Shown here: one piece after another, positions 1-9,468 of the stretch | Layout of the letters: every line of letters begins with the position of its first letter | Numbering within the stretch: position 1 is the first letter of the stretch | Origin: Streptococcus oricebi | GTDB lineage: Bacteria; Bacillota; Bacilli; Lactobacillales; Streptococcaceae | Length of the DNA: 64,000 nt | Direction of reading: 5' to 3' | Assembly: GCF_017883985.1 (NCBI RefSeq) | Contig: NZ_PRDG01000002.1 | Span: forward strand, 124,001-188,000 | Translations under genes and position numbers: made by a program | Notes under the pieces: model-generated | Database searches by the model: none | The model's input: only the letters and a program-made list of their open reading frames with translations | Told to the model about the DNA's origin: nothing

Positions 1-20
1 GAAGCGTTTTAGGTGGATAG

Positions 21-3000
21 ATGATAAGGATTGTATTAGCAGGAGATAGGGCCTTTCAGGAGCAGTTGGCGACGGCCATTAAGTCGATTTTGTTCCATAA
101 TCGGGCGGTTAAGATTTATGTCTTGCAGCAGGGGATTGCTCCCGACTGGTTTGTGAGTTTGCGCCAGCTGGCCCGCAAGTTAGATAGTGACTTGATAAAT
201 GTGCCAATCAAGGCTGAGGACTTGGATCCTAGCTGGCAGACCCAGGACCACATCAGTCTTCTGACTTATGCCCGCTATTTGATTCCTACTTACATCAAGG
301 AAAAGCGGGTCCTCTATTTGGATAGCGATTTGCTGGTCAGAGGAGAACTGGACTCCCTCTTTAACCTGGACCTAAAAGGTAGGCTAATCGGAGCGGTTAG
401 AGATGCCAATGGGACTGGCTTTAATGCTGGGGTCTTGCTGATTGATAATGAGGCTTGGAAGAGGCAGGATTTGGGTAGGCGCTTGATGGCTGCGACCCAG
501 AAGGTCATGCTTGACTTGGAAGCGGGCAAGCTAGCGGACTTTAATGGAGACCAGACGGTCTTAAATCAGGTCCTGGCCCAGGATTGGTTAGAGTTGGATA
601 AGACCTATAATTTACAGGTTGGTCATGATTTGGTAGCCTTTTATAGTGGTTGGCAGCAACAGTTTGAGGAGGAAAAGGAGCCCCTGATTATTCACTATAC
701 TACCTACCGCAAGCCCTGGAATAGTCTGACAGCCTATCGCTATCGCAAGCTCTGGTGGATCTATCATGACCTGGACTTGGGTCAGATTGTCCAACATCAT
801 GAGGGTCTTTATGAACTTGAGCAGCAGGAGTCTGAGGCAGACTTGGACTGTTTGATTTTGACCAATACTCAAGATTTGCTACACATCAAGGACTTGATTG
901 AGGCTAGTCCCCAATGTCATTTTCATATTGCAGCCTATACAGCTATGGGTGACTTTTTGCTGGGGCTAGCTAGCTATGGTAATGTTTCCCTCTACCCTGA
1001 AATAGTTGATGCTTCCCTGGAGCAGTTGGCTGCCTCTTGTCAGCTTTACTTGCAGCTGCATGCCGGCCAGCAGGGGAAATTACTGGACTTCTTTAGTCAG
1101 GCGGGCAAACCGATTTTTGCTTTTGCTTCCTTTGAAATGGAAGACCTTCCCCAGTTTTTATTTGCTGATGATGAGCCTCAGGCCCTGGCTCAAGCCCTGA
1201 AGGATTTTCAGCCGGTAGAAAAGTTGGCTCCCAAGGCCATTGCTCTTGCAGCCAACTATGCCTATCAGGACCAGGTTTTAACGACCATTAAGTCAATCTC
1301 CAGTCATAATCATGGAGTCCGTTTTTACCTGCTAAATGCTGACTTTCCGACCGAGTGGTTCCGCTATGTCAATCAGAAGTTGGCACCTCTAGGCTCGGAA
1401 ATCATCAATGCCAGGGTCAATGCCGATGTCTTGAAAACTTATAAGACCAATATCAGTTATACGGTCTTTCTGCGCTATTTTATCCCTGACTTTGTGGAGG
1501 AGGACAGGGTCCTTTATCTGGACTGTGACTTGGTGGTGACAGCTGATTTGACTCCGCTCTTTGAGACTAACTTGGGTGCCTATCCCTTGGCTGCTGTCCG
1601 TGATTTGGGCGGACGGGTCTATTTTGGTGAGGAAATTTTTAATGCGGGAGTTATGCTGATTAACAATGCCCGCTGGAAGCAAGAGAAGATTACCCAGCAG
1701 TTACTTGATTTGACCAGCCAACTGCACCAAGAGGTGGCTGCGGCGGACCAGAGTATTTTAAACTTGGTCTTTAAGGACCGCTGGTTGGAGCTGGACTTCA
1801 CCTATAATGCTATTAGTCTGCATACCATGTTTGCCCCGAAAACTTTTTCTTATCAGGAGTTTCCGGCTATTATCCATTATCTGACGGAGCGCAAGCCTTG
1901 GCGGGACTTTACCCAGTCTATCTACCGCGAGGTTTGGTGGTACTACCGTCAGCTGGATTGGCAGGACTTGACTAGAAAGACTGCTAGGCTCCAAGCTGAG
2001 CTCTTGCTGGGGCAAAGGACTCGTTCTTTTGCCTGCCTGGTCTACACCTACTCGGCCGACCTGCTCCATGTAGAGAGCTTGATTAGGGCTCTGCCTGATT
2101 GTCATTTTTATCTGGCGGCACCGGTCGTGGTTTCAGACCAGATTGCTAGGCTCTTGGTCTATGATAATGTTAGTGTCTGCTCGGATATTGCAGGCCTGTC
2201 CAACCTGCTGGACTTTCTGGTGGAAGAAAGTCACATCTTACTTGATATCAATGCGGGAGAAGAGGTTGGCGGGATTGTCCAGCGCTTTAGAGAGCTGGGT
2301 AAACCGGTCCTAGCCTTTGCTGGGCGGGCCCATGGCCAGCAGGGCCAAGAAATCTTTGCTGATGAGCGGCCAGACTTGCTGGCAGAGTCCATCGCTAAGC
2401 GAGCTGGCCTAGTCAGCCACTTCTGGCCCAAGGTGCGGGGGATTGCAGAAACCCTGGACTATATCTTGGCCAAGAAGCCTTCACTGGCCCGCTATGGTGA
2501 CGGGGAGATTGATTTGATTGCAGGTAGGAGCATTCCCTATCAGGACTATGAACCGGAGCTGGCTGGGCGCTTAAAGGAGCTACTAGGCCGGCCCCAGGAG
2601 GATGATTTTCTGATTTGCCTGTCTGATGTATTTGAAGATTTGGAGCGTTATAACCAGTCAGCCCAGGATTTTTGGCGGGGTCATTTGGCCCAGTATGGAA
2701 GCCTCTATCAGGAAGTTTGTCGGGCGCCCTGGTATGGTTCGACCTTTATCTCCAGACCCTATATGGACTTGGAGGATAAGGGGCCTGCGGCCAGCTACTT
2801 TGCCAAGCTCAAACAAATCTGGCAGGACCAGGACCTGCTCTTGGTGGAGGGACGACATTCCCGCTCGGGCGTGGGCAATGATTTATTTGCAGGGGCCAAA
2901 TCAATCGCTCGGATTATCTGCCCGGCTCGCAATGCCTTTAGTAAACTGGAAGAAATCAAGGAAGCCGTTAGAAAAGAAGGCCAGGAGCGTCTGATTCTAG

Positions 3001-3233
3001 CCATGTTGGGGCCGACTGCTAAACTTTTGGCCTTTGATTTGGCTAAGGAGGGCTATCGGGTCCTAGACTTGGGCCATATCGACTCGGAGTATGAGTGGTT
3101 CCAGATGCAGGCCAAGCATAAGGTTAAGTTAAGCCATAAGCATACGGCCGAGCATAATTTTGATCAGGATATTGACCTGGTAGAGGACCAGACCTATGAA
3201 GAGGAAATCCTGCTGGATTTGTCTGACCTTTAG
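21..3233 (+). CDS. Large modular glycosyltransferase (GT8 - GT8 - GT-D/DUF1792) of the accessory Sec locus
   Basis: Probably extends O-glycans on the serine-rich repeat adhesin in the cytoplasm. The 1070-residue protein has two GT8-type domains (about residues 1-260 and 405-660). Their DxD motifs are YLDSDL (99-104) and YLDCDL (499-504), each followed by an FNAGV motif. Each GT8 domain is followed by an about 120-residue module (about 275-395 and 675-800) that resembles the C-terminal part of GtfB in this window. The C-terminal 260 residues carry RYGDGE (about 824-829), typical of DUF1792/GT-D transferases such as the third-sugar enzyme of related loci. The start is the ATG at 21 behind aggtgg. 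The gene comes before nss-like and secY2 genes, as in S. gordonii-type loci. The fusion of three transferase domains is notable. Sugar donors cannot be read from the sequence. Confidence 0.88.
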   Translation: MIRIVLAGDRAFQEQLATAIKSILFHNRAVKIYVLQQGIAPDWFVSLRQLARKLDSDLINVPIKAEDLDPSWQTQDHISLLTYARYLIPTYIKEKRVLYLDSDLLVRGELDSLFNLDLKGRLIGAVRDANGTGFNAGVLLIDNEAWKRQDLGRRLMAATQKVMLDLEAGKLADFNGDQTVLNQVLAQDWLELDKTYNLQVGHDLVAFYSGWQQQFEEEKEPLIIHYTTYRKPWNSLTAYRYRKLWWIYHDLDLGQIVQHHEGLYELEQQESEADLDCLILTNTQDLLHIKDLIEASPQCHFHIAAYTAMGDFLLGLASYGNVSLYPEIVDASLEQLAASCQLYLQLHAGQQGKLLDFFSQAGKPIFAFASFEMEDLPQFLFADDEPQALAQALKDFQPVEKLAPKAIALAANYAYQDQVLTTIKSISSHNHGVRFYLLNADFPTEWFRYVNQKLAPLGSEIINARVNADVLKTYKTNISYTVFLRYFIPDFVEEDRVLYLDCDLVVTADLTPLFETNLGAYPLAAVRDLGGRVYFGEEIFNAGVMLINNARWKQEKITQQLLDLTSQLHQEVAAADQSILNLVFKDRWLELDFTYNAISLHTMFAPKTFSYQEFPAIIHYLTERKPWRDFTQSIYREVWWYYRQLDWQDLTRKTARLQAELLLGQRTRSFACLVYTYSADLLHVESLIRALPDCHFYLAAPVVVSDQIARLLVYDNVSVCSDIAGLSNLLDFLVEESHILLDINAGEEVGGIVQRFRELGKPVLAFAGRAHGQQGQEIFADERPDLLAESIAKRAGLVSHFWPKVRGIAETLDYILAKKPSLARYGDGEIDLIAGRSIPYQDYEPELAGRLKELLGRPQEDDFLICLSDVFEDLERYNQSAQDFWRGHLAQYGSLYQEVCRAPWYGSTFISRPYMDLEDKGPAASYFAKLKQIWQDQDLLLVEGRHSRSGVGNDLFAGAKSIARIICPARNAFSKLEEIKEAVRKEGQERLILAMLGPTAKLLAFDLAKEGYRVLDLGHIDSEYEWFQMQAKHKVKLSHKHTAEHNFDQDIDLVEDQTYEEEILLDLSDL

Positions 3234-3301
3234 GCGGTACTAAAGAATTTGCCCTAGCGGCCCAGGACTTGGCTGAAGCTAATTTAGACCCAGTCCAATA
3301 A
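3234..3301 (+). pseudogene. Possible coding remnant between two glycosyltransferase genes
   Basis: Directly after the stop of the large transferase, another frame reads an open tail that ends GGTKEFALAAQDLAEA followed by NLDPVQ and a TAA at 3299-3301. It has the look of a protein C-terminus without a start of its own. It may be what is left of a gene or of an older C-terminus. It is short enough to be chance. Confidence 0.2.
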
Positions 3302-3319
3302 ACAATAGAAGTTGAAAAG

Positions 3320-4324
3320 ATGAGAGTACATATTACCAATTTATACGGGATGGCTGGCGAAAGCACAGCCCTGATTGCCCAAAATGATGTGACCAAGTTT
3401 GCTAAGAGCTTGGGCTTTAATGAACTGAGTTTTTATTTTTATAATATTTATAGTGATAGTCCGGGCGAGCTCAACAGTCGCTTGGACGGGATTTTGGCCA
3501 GTGTGGGCTATGGAGATGTGGTCATCTATCAGGCCCCAACTTGGAATGGTCGAGAGCTGGATCGGGCCTTTTTGGAGAAGTTAAAGGTTTTAGAGGCTAA
3601 AATCATTACCTTTATCCATGATGTGCCACCCCTGATGTTTGAGTCCAACTACTATCTGATGCCAGAATACATCCAGATGTATAACTATTCGGACCTGCTG
3701 ATTGTCCCGTCAGAAGGGATGCGGCAGAGGCTGGTGGCTGAGGGCCTGGAGGTCGAAAAGGTCCTTATTCAGCACATGTGGGACCATCCCCATGATTTGA
3801 GCCTGGCCCAGGCTGCCTTTAAGAAGCAGATTTATTTTGCTGGGAGCATTGAGCGTTTTCCCCATCTGGCTAACTGGAATTATGAGACTCCCTTGACCAT
3901 CTTTTCGCAGGCAGCAGAAGAGGGAGCAAGGCCTAATCTTTCCTATCGGGGCTGGAAGAGCCGGGCGGAGCTTTTGTTGGAGCTGGCTCAAGGGGGCTTT
4001 GGGCTGGTCTGGGGAGTCGAACAAGACCCCCAAGAGGAGCCAGACTATTACAGCCTCAATATCTCCCATAAGGTGGCCACCTATCTGGCAGCCGGGATTC
4101 CGGTCTTGGTCCCGCCTTATCTGTCCAATGCTTCCCTGATTGAGGAGCAGAGACTCGGCTATATCGTCCATGACCTGGCCCAGGCTAGTCAGCTGGTTAA
4201 TCAGACTAGCCCAGAGGACTATGGGCAAATGGTGGAGCGGGTGCGCTCCTTTGCCTTCCTCTTAAAAGAGGGCTACTTTAGTAAAAAGGTCTTGCTGGAT
4301 GCGGTTATGCAGGTTTTGAGCTAG
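3320..4324 (+). CDS. nss: Gtf3/Nss-type glucosyltransferase of the adhesin glycosylation pathway
   Basis: Resembles Gtf3 (Nss), which in other streptococci adds the second sugar, usually glucose, to the GlcNAc placed by GtfA/GtfB on the serine-rich repeat adhesin. The 334-residue soluble protein starts with the family's MRVHITNLYGM sequence. It contains TFIHDVPPLMF (about 96-106) and a GT-B-like C-terminal half with an acceptor/donor stretch YSLNISHK near residue 250. Its length matches the family. The ATG follows gttgaaaag, a weak ribosome site. It lies between the large transferase and secY2, the usual order. The exact donor is inferred from the family. Confidence 0.85.
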   Translation: MRVHITNLYGMAGESTALIAQNDVTKFAKSLGFNELSFYFYNIYSDSPGELNSRLDGILASVGYGDVVIYQAPTWNGRELDRAFLEKLKVLEAKIITFIHDVPPLMFESNYYLMPEYIQMYNYSDLLIVPSEGMRQRLVAEGLEVEKVLIQHMWDHPHDLSLAQAAFKKQIYFAGSIERFPHLANWNYETPLTIFSQAAEEGARPNLSYRGWKSRAELLLELAQGGFGLVWGVEQDPQEEPDYYSLNISHKVATYLAAGIPVLVPPYLSNASLIEEQRLGYIVHDLAQASQLVNQTSPEDYGQMVERVRSFAFLLKEGYFSKKVLLDAVMQVLS

Positions 4325-4664
4325 CTCTTAAAAGAGGGCTGGGATTATGGATAGGCCCTATATAAGTCTTTCAAGGATATTGGATTTGCTAGTCGATGCA
4401 TACAATTATATGTTTCTAACGAAGGTATATTTAGCACAAATGGATTTAATTTGATAGCGAGCATATTTATAAATTCTTGAATAGGTTGATTCGGCGACGA
4501 TTACATTTATTTATATTTTTAAATAACTTTAATTTGACGACAATCGCATTTATATATATGTTTAAATAGATTTAATGCAACACTGGTTACATTTGTTTAT
4601 CTGTTGATAGTTAAACTTAATTGTGACCGATTTTGAAATAGAGATGGTTTAGAAAGGAGCAGGT
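4325..4664. repeat. AT-rich intergenic region with degenerate ~41-bp tandem repeats before secY2
   Basis: This 340-bp stretch has no gene and is far richer in A+T than the flanking genes. Four imperfect units can be aligned at about 4458-4498, 4498-4538, 4541-4581 and 4583-4627. Each has a short GC-containing start, then catttat or a variant, then tttaaatag or a variant. A weak inverted repeat (agctctt/agagggct) follows the stop codon of the preceding gene. No strong promoter is obvious, although the A+T content would allow one. The secY2 ribosome site agaaaggag lies at its right edge. Confidence 0.5.
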
Positions 4665-5882
4665 GTGCGAAAATTTCTTGCAAGTCCCTTGCTGGTTAAA
4701 TTTCTTTGGATGGTGACTTTTATCCTCCTTTATATTGTGGGAAGTAAGCTTAGTCTTCCTTTTTTGGACCTGGATAAAAAACTGGTCCTGACTCAGCTGG
4801 CTCCTAGCCTGGAGTTTTCAGCCGCCCTGACTGGGGGAAATCTTCGGAGCATGTCCTTCTTGTCGGTCGGCCTCTCGCCTTATATGTCGGCCTTGCTGCT
4901 CTGGCAGATGTTTAGCTTTTCTAAAAAGCTGGGTCTAAAAGCTCTGGCGGCAGAAGTAGCGGGGCGCAGGCAGATGTATTTGACTCTCGTTGTGGCCTTG
5001 ATTCAGGCCCTGGTTGTGGCCCTGAGCCTACCTGTGCAAAAGGGGCCTAACCGCCTCTTGCTCCTGCTTTTACATACGAGCCTCTTGGTGGCTGGTACTT
5101 TCTTTCTTATCTGGCTGAGTGATTTGAACTCGGCCCTGGGCCTGGGGGGCTCATTGACGATTTTGATGACCAGTATTCTGGCTTATTTGCCCCAGGACCT
5201 GCTCCAATCAATGCAGGACTTGGGACTGGGCTGGGCCTGGATCTTGGGCCTCCTGCTTTTGGCCTTGCTTTATCTGTATTTGGCCCTCCTCATGGAGCAT
5301 GGCAAGTATCGGATTCCGGTCAATAAGCTGATGATTCATAATCGTTTCAAGAAGTATTCCTATCTGGATATTAAGCCCAATCCTGCTGGGGGGATGCCCG
5401 TCATGTATGCCATGACCCTGGTCAGCATTCCCCAATACCTGCTCTTTTTGGCCCTGATTTTCTTCCCGCAGAGTTCCTTTTTACGAGGAGCCAATCTAGC
5501 CCTGTCCATGGGCCAGCCCGCCTGGTTGCTGCTTTATTTGCTGACCATCTTTCTTTTGGGGCTGGGCTTTGCCTTTGTCAATGTCAGCGGCGAGGAGATT
5601 GCCAAGCAGATGCAGGAGAGTGGGGACTATATCGAGGGGGTCTATCCCGGTCGGGCAACCAGCCGCTACATCAATGGAATTACCCTGCGTTTGGCTGTCT
5701 TTGGCTCTTGCTATCTCTTGCTTTTAACGGGCCTGCCCATGCTCTTGCTTTTGAAGGATCCGGCCTTTTTAAGAATCAGTATGATTCCGGGAATTTTCCT
5801 TATCTTTTTGGGTATGGTCTTGAGCCTACAAGAAGAGATAGGGGCGATTCGACTAAATGAGAACTACCGTAGATTTTTTTAG
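4665..5882 (+). CDS. secY2: Accessory Sec translocase channel protein SecY2
   Basis: Membrane channel of the accessory Sec system, used with SecA2 to export the glycosylated serine-rich repeat adhesin. The 405-residue protein is strongly hydrophobic, with about ten membrane segments. It starts RKFLASPLLVKFLWMV and keeps the SecY-type loop RIPVNKLMIHNRF near residue 215 and the late loop GDYIEGVYPGRATSRYIN near 325. It is shorter than housekeeping SecY, as usual for SecY2. The start is GTG at 4665 with agaaaggag just upstream; no in-frame ATG fits better. asp1 begins eight bases after the stop. Confidence 0.95.
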   Translation: MRKFLASPLLVKFLWMVTFILLYIVGSKLSLPFLDLDKKLVLTQLAPSLEFSAALTGGNLRSMSFLSVGLSPYMSALLLWQMFSFSKKLGLKALAAEVAGRRQMYLTLVVALIQALVVALSLPVQKGPNRLLLLLLHTSLLVAGTFFLIWLSDLNSALGLGGSLTILMTSILAYLPQDLLQSMQDLGLGWAWILGLLLLALLYLYLALLMEHGKYRIPVNKLMIHNRFKKYSYLDIKPNPAGGMPVMYAMTLVSIPQYLLFLALIFFPQSSFLRGANLALSMGQPAWLLLYLLTIFLLGLGFAFVNVSGEEIAKQMQESGDYIEGVYPGRATSRYINGITLRLAVFGSCYLLLLTGLPMLLLLKDPAFLRISMIPGIFLIFLGMVLSLQEEIGAIRLNENYRRFF

Positions 5883-5890
5883 GAGACTGT

Positions 5891-7468
5891 ATGTATTATG
5901 TTATTCCGGCCTGGTATGGTCAGGAGCGGGCCTGGCAGATGGACTTGCTCCCCTGGTACCGGACCGTCCAGCGCCTCGAATTTGATGATAGTATTCACCA
6001 GCTCAGGATTTTGCAGGAGCTGGGCCAGGGCCAAATCTTGCTTTTGGCCTATATGCCCCAGCTCCGCTATTTTTTACATCGCCAAGACATCTATGAGACG
6101 AAAGTTTACTCGGTCTTTGATGACCTCCAGGATATCCAGTCGGACCAGATGCAGGTCTTGCAGATTAAGGATTTTTCCTGGCCTAGCGATTGCGACTTTA
6201 TCTATACTCCTTTCCTGGTCATGGTCTATCGGCAAGACCAGCTCTATGCTCATATCGAGTTTGGGCAGGAGGGCTTTATCAGCCAGCTTAAATTTTTTGA
6301 AAATCAAAGCCTTAGCCAGGTCCAGCTCTTAGACGATCGGGGCTTTGTTTCTAGTATTCTCTATTATGATGGAGACCGACTCAGTCACCAGGACTATCTC
6401 AATCCCCAAGGGGACTGGCGTTTTCGCAGGTATGAGGACGGCAAATCTCCCCATGCTCTGGTCATCAATCCCCGCTATCAGACCGATTTTAAGGCCCCTA
6501 GCTACCAGTCTTGGGAGGACTTGATTTTTGAAAGATTGGCTGACCATTTGGCTGGTTTGCAGTTGGCTGAGTCTAACTTTATTCTAGCTGCTCACCCCAA
6601 TCACCAGGAGGCCTTGTTTAATCTTTTCCCCCCAGAGGCTGCTAAAATTCTTAGCTTTTTTGTGGACCGCAATCGGCTAGAAGAGCTGGATCAATTAGGC
6701 GCTCTTATAGAACGGGCGGACTTGGTCTTGACGGACCGCAAGGACCTCTTGGCCGGCTTGAATGAACATTTTCCAGCTGCTAAGGCTAAATTTCACCACA
6801 GTCCCTCCTTTGACAGTCGCTTGCAGCTGGGCTTGAGCCAGCGGCGCAAGGAGTCTAAAATTTACTACCAGCTGGACTTAAATCAAATCTTAAACGAATA
6901 TGCCCTCTTTAAAATCTTGCAGTTTGTCGGGCAAAATCCCCTGACCGAGCTTGTCCTAGCTGTTTACAATGGCCAGGAAGAGGGTTTAAAACGGGTTGAG
7001 GCCAAGGTTTGGGAGTTAATCGAGGACTATCTAAAGCCAGAGGACTTTATCAAGAAAGCCAGTAAAAATCCCCAGTCGGAAAACCAATTAGAGGAAAATC
7101 AGGAAATCGTCTATCGTCTGGAAGTCAAAAACATCACAGATGAGTTGAGCCTGATTCAGGAGTTGGAGTACAGTCGCTTGATTGTTGACTTAAATCAAGA
7201 ACCCCATCTCTACACCCAGCTGGCTGGAATTTCAGCCGGTCTTCCCCAAATCAATCTGGTTGCTTCCGAATATGTCAGCCATCTGGAAAATGGTTATATC
7301 TTATCAGAAATAGCAGAGCTACCCCAGGTAGCTAACTACTACTTAGAGGGGTTAAAGAATTGGAACCAGGCTTTGGTCTATTCCATAGATAAAATTGCCC
7401 AGCATACAGGACAGCAGTTGATTGAGCGCTGGCAGACCTGGCTAGGGGAGGTGGAGCATGGCCGCTAA
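5891..7468 (+). CDS. asp1: Accessory Sec system protein Asp1
   Basis: Asp1 joins Asp2 and Asp3 in the complex that binds the glycosylated adhesin and delivers it to SecA2. The 525-residue protein starts MYYVIPAWYGQERAWQ, typical of Asp1, and its length fits the family. Its fold is related to GT-B glycosyltransferases, but catalysis is not expected. The C-terminal half (from about residue 405) has the pattern also seen in GtfB and in the large transferase. It is preceded by aggagac and overlaps asp2 by 11 bases, suggesting translational coupling. Confidence 0.93.
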   Translation: MYYVIPAWYGQERAWQMDLLPWYRTVQRLEFDDSIHQLRILQELGQGQILLLAYMPQLRYFLHRQDIYETKVYSVFDDLQDIQSDQMQVLQIKDFSWPSDCDFIYTPFLVMVYRQDQLYAHIEFGQEGFISQLKFFENQSLSQVQLLDDRGFVSSILYYDGDRLSHQDYLNPQGDWRFRRYEDGKSPHALVINPRYQTDFKAPSYQSWEDLIFERLADHLAGLQLAESNFILAAHPNHQEALFNLFPPEAAKILSFFVDRNRLEELDQLGALIERADLVLTDRKDLLAGLNEHFPAAKAKFHHSPSFDSRLQLGLSQRRKESKIYYQLDLNQILNEYALFKILQFVGQNPLTELVLAVYNGQEEGLKRVEAKVWELIEDYLKPEDFIKKASKNPQSENQLEENQEIVYRLEVKNITDELSLIQELEYSRLIVDLNQEPHLYTQLAGISAGLPQINLVASEYVSHLENGYILSEIAELPQVANYYLEGLKNWNQALVYSIDKIAQHTGQQLIERWQTWLGEVEHGR

Positions 7469-8987
7469 ACTGAATATTCTACAGGTGGGGCTTAGTGATT
7501 GGAGTCGGGAGTTTAGTCTGCCGGAAAATATGGCCTGGCACTTTTTCTGGCCGGGCTCCAGTCTAGCCATTAAAAAGGTCATGCAGATGTATAAAATCGC
7601 TAGATTTGATGCGATTATTCTGGACGACTTGAACTACCTGCTGGACTTGCAAGAGCTAGAAGACCAGCTAACCCCCTACACGATTTTTTATGAAGAGAAA
7701 CAAGCCGCTCCGAGCAAGGAGGCTGCCTTCTTTCTCAAACGTTTCTGCGCCCAGGCAGTGGATTTGTCAGACCCAGAGGAAATCCTTCGCCTCCTGGCCA
7801 AGGCCCTTTTTCGGGGTCAATACGGGGACAAGTTGACACCTATTGACGCCCTAGTTCAGCCGGCCTTTAAGGGGAGAATTTGTTATAATGGTTATGAGGA
7901 TTTGGAGCTGGAGGGAGCCTATGGGGAGGACTTTAGTCCCTTGGTTTCCTGGAAGTACAATATTGTGGCCAACCGCTTTAATCCGGTTGAGCTGTGGCTG
8001 GAATACCAGAAAGAAGCAAGCTGCCAGATTCAGCTCAGGGTCAAGTCTATCGCTGAAGGCTCCACCGCAACGGTAGTTGAGGAGCGGGTCTTTAGTGAAG
8101 AGGAGATGGAGCAGGCCCTGGTCTTGGACCATGATTTCACCTCCTACTTGGGCATTAGCTTAGAGGCCAAGGGCCAGGGTCGTATTCGGATTGGGGCCCT
8201 CCACCAGCGCTTGACCCGCTACCAGTTTGGGAAGTATGTTCTGGGTGGACAGATTTTAAAGGATTCAAAGCGCCAAGAAATCAATTACTTCTTTTATCCA
8301 GGGGACTTTAAGCCCCCCTTGGCTGTTTACTTTTCCGGTTATCGCCGGGCCGAGGGTTTTGAAGGTTTTGGAATGATGAGGTCCTTGGGCATGCCCTTTC
8401 TCCTCTTTTCCGACCCCCGAGTGGACGGAGGCCTCTTTTATCTGGGGAGCCAGGAGTTAGAGACAGGTATCAAGCAGGTCATTCAGGACCACCTTGATTT
8501 ACTGGGCTTTAGCGAGCAGGAGCTTATCTTATCCGGCATTTCCATGGGCACCTATGGAGCCATGTACTATGGGGCAGATTTCAAGCCGGCAGGGATTGTC
8601 TTATCCAAGCCCTTGGCCAATCTAGGAACGATTGCTGAGCGGGGCCGGCTCTTACTGCCCCGAGTCTTTCCAACTGCCTTTGACGTCTTGCATCGCCATA
8701 CGGGTGGCAAGGGGAAAAAGGAGGTCGAGGAGCTTAACCAGCGCTTTTGGCAGAAGTTTGAGGCGGCTGACTTTAGGCAGACCACCTTTGCTCTTTCCTA
8801 TATGAAGGAGGAGGACTATGATCCGACCGCCTTTCAGGACCTGGTCCAGGCCCTAGAGGTCAAGAAAGCCAGGGTGGTCAGCAAGGGAACTTCAGGCCGC
8901 CACAATGACGATGACAGCTCCACTATTAGCTGGTTTGTCAACTATTATAAAATGCTATTGAGAGAAAAATTTGGGAGAAAAGACTGA
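7458..8987 (+). CDS. asp2: Accessory Sec system protein Asp2, putative glycan O-acetyltransferase
   Basis: Asp2 is part of the Asp1-Asp2-Asp3 complex. In S. gordonii it also acetylates GlcNAc on the adhesin, using a serine-hydrolase-type triad. Here the nucleophile motif GISMGTYG places Ser at 362. Glu is at 452 in KEEDYD and His at 482 in SGRHND, the same numbers I recall for the S. gordonii triad. The enzyme therefore looks active. The N-terminal 200 residues are the family-specific region. The gene overlaps asp1 by 11 bases and its last base is the first base of asp3. Confidence 0.94.
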   Translation: MAAKLNILQVGLSDWSREFSLPENMAWHFFWPGSSLAIKKVMQMYKIARFDAIILDDLNYLLDLQELEDQLTPYTIFYEEKQAAPSKEAAFFLKRFCAQAVDLSDPEEILRLLAKALFRGQYGDKLTPIDALVQPAFKGRICYNGYEDLELEGAYGEDFSPLVSWKYNIVANRFNPVELWLEYQKEASCQIQLRVKSIAEGSTATVVEERVFSEEEMEQALVLDHDFTSYLGISLEAKGQGRIRIGALHQRLTRYQFGKYVLGGQILKDSKRQEINYFFYPGDFKPPLAVYFSGYRRAEGFEGFGMMRSLGMPFLLFSDPRVDGGLFYLGSQELETGIKQVIQDHLDLLGFSEQELILSGISMGTYGAMYYGADFKPAGIVLSKPLANLGTIAERGRLLLPRVFPTAFDVLHRHTGGKGKKEVEELNQRFWQKFEAADFRQTTFALSYMKEEDYDPTAFQDLVQALEVKKARVVSKGTSGRHNDDDSSTISWFVNYYKMLLREKFGRKD

Positions 8988-9460
8988 TGCAGATTGCCAA
9001 GCATAAGCCCATTTACTGGGGTGAATTTCGGGGGACCAGCTTTGGAGATGCTGGCCGCTATTCTTACTTATTTGGCTCGACCGTTATTTATCGGGCCAGG
9101 GACCATGTCTTTTTTGAGAATCCCCTCATGGCCTCAGGCCAAATCATTCATGAGTGGTCCTCTGCTTGGAATTTTCAGAGGGACCGGATTCAGCCAGCCT
9201 TGCCTCTTTTAAAAAGGGGGCGGACCTATTCGCTGACTCGCAAGATGACGACCTATCCGGCCCAGGGGGTCTTTCTCAAGCTGATATTTTATAATCGCTA
9301 TGAGGAAGAAGTGGGCCAGTTGATTGAGCGGGGAGAGCGCCTGGACTTTACCTATCCGACAGAAGCTTACAGCTACCGAGTCCAGCTCCTCAGCGCCGGA
9401 TTAGAATCCTTTGACTTTCACTACCTGGAAATTTCTGAACAAAGACCAGCAGAGGAATAG
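8987..9460 (+). CDS. asp3: Accessory Sec system protein Asp3
   Basis: Small subunit of the Asp1-2-3 complex, with a beta-sandwich fold that binds adhesin and glycan. The 157-residue length and motifs such as [17 protein letters not shown] near the start and the [18 protein letters not shown] segment near residue 43 fit Asp3. The start ATG overlaps the last base of the asp2 stop codon (tgatg), so it is translationally coupled. secA2 follows within nine bases. Confidence 0.9.
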   Translation: MQIAKHKPIYWGEFRGTSFGDAGRYSYLFGSTVIYRARDHVFFENPLMASGQIIHEWSSAWNFQRDRIQPALPLLKRGRTYSLTRKMTTYPAQGVFLKLIFYNRYEEEVGQLIERGERLDFTYPTEAYSYRVQLLSAGLESFDFHYLEISEQRPAEE

Positions 9461-9468
9461 GGAGATTG

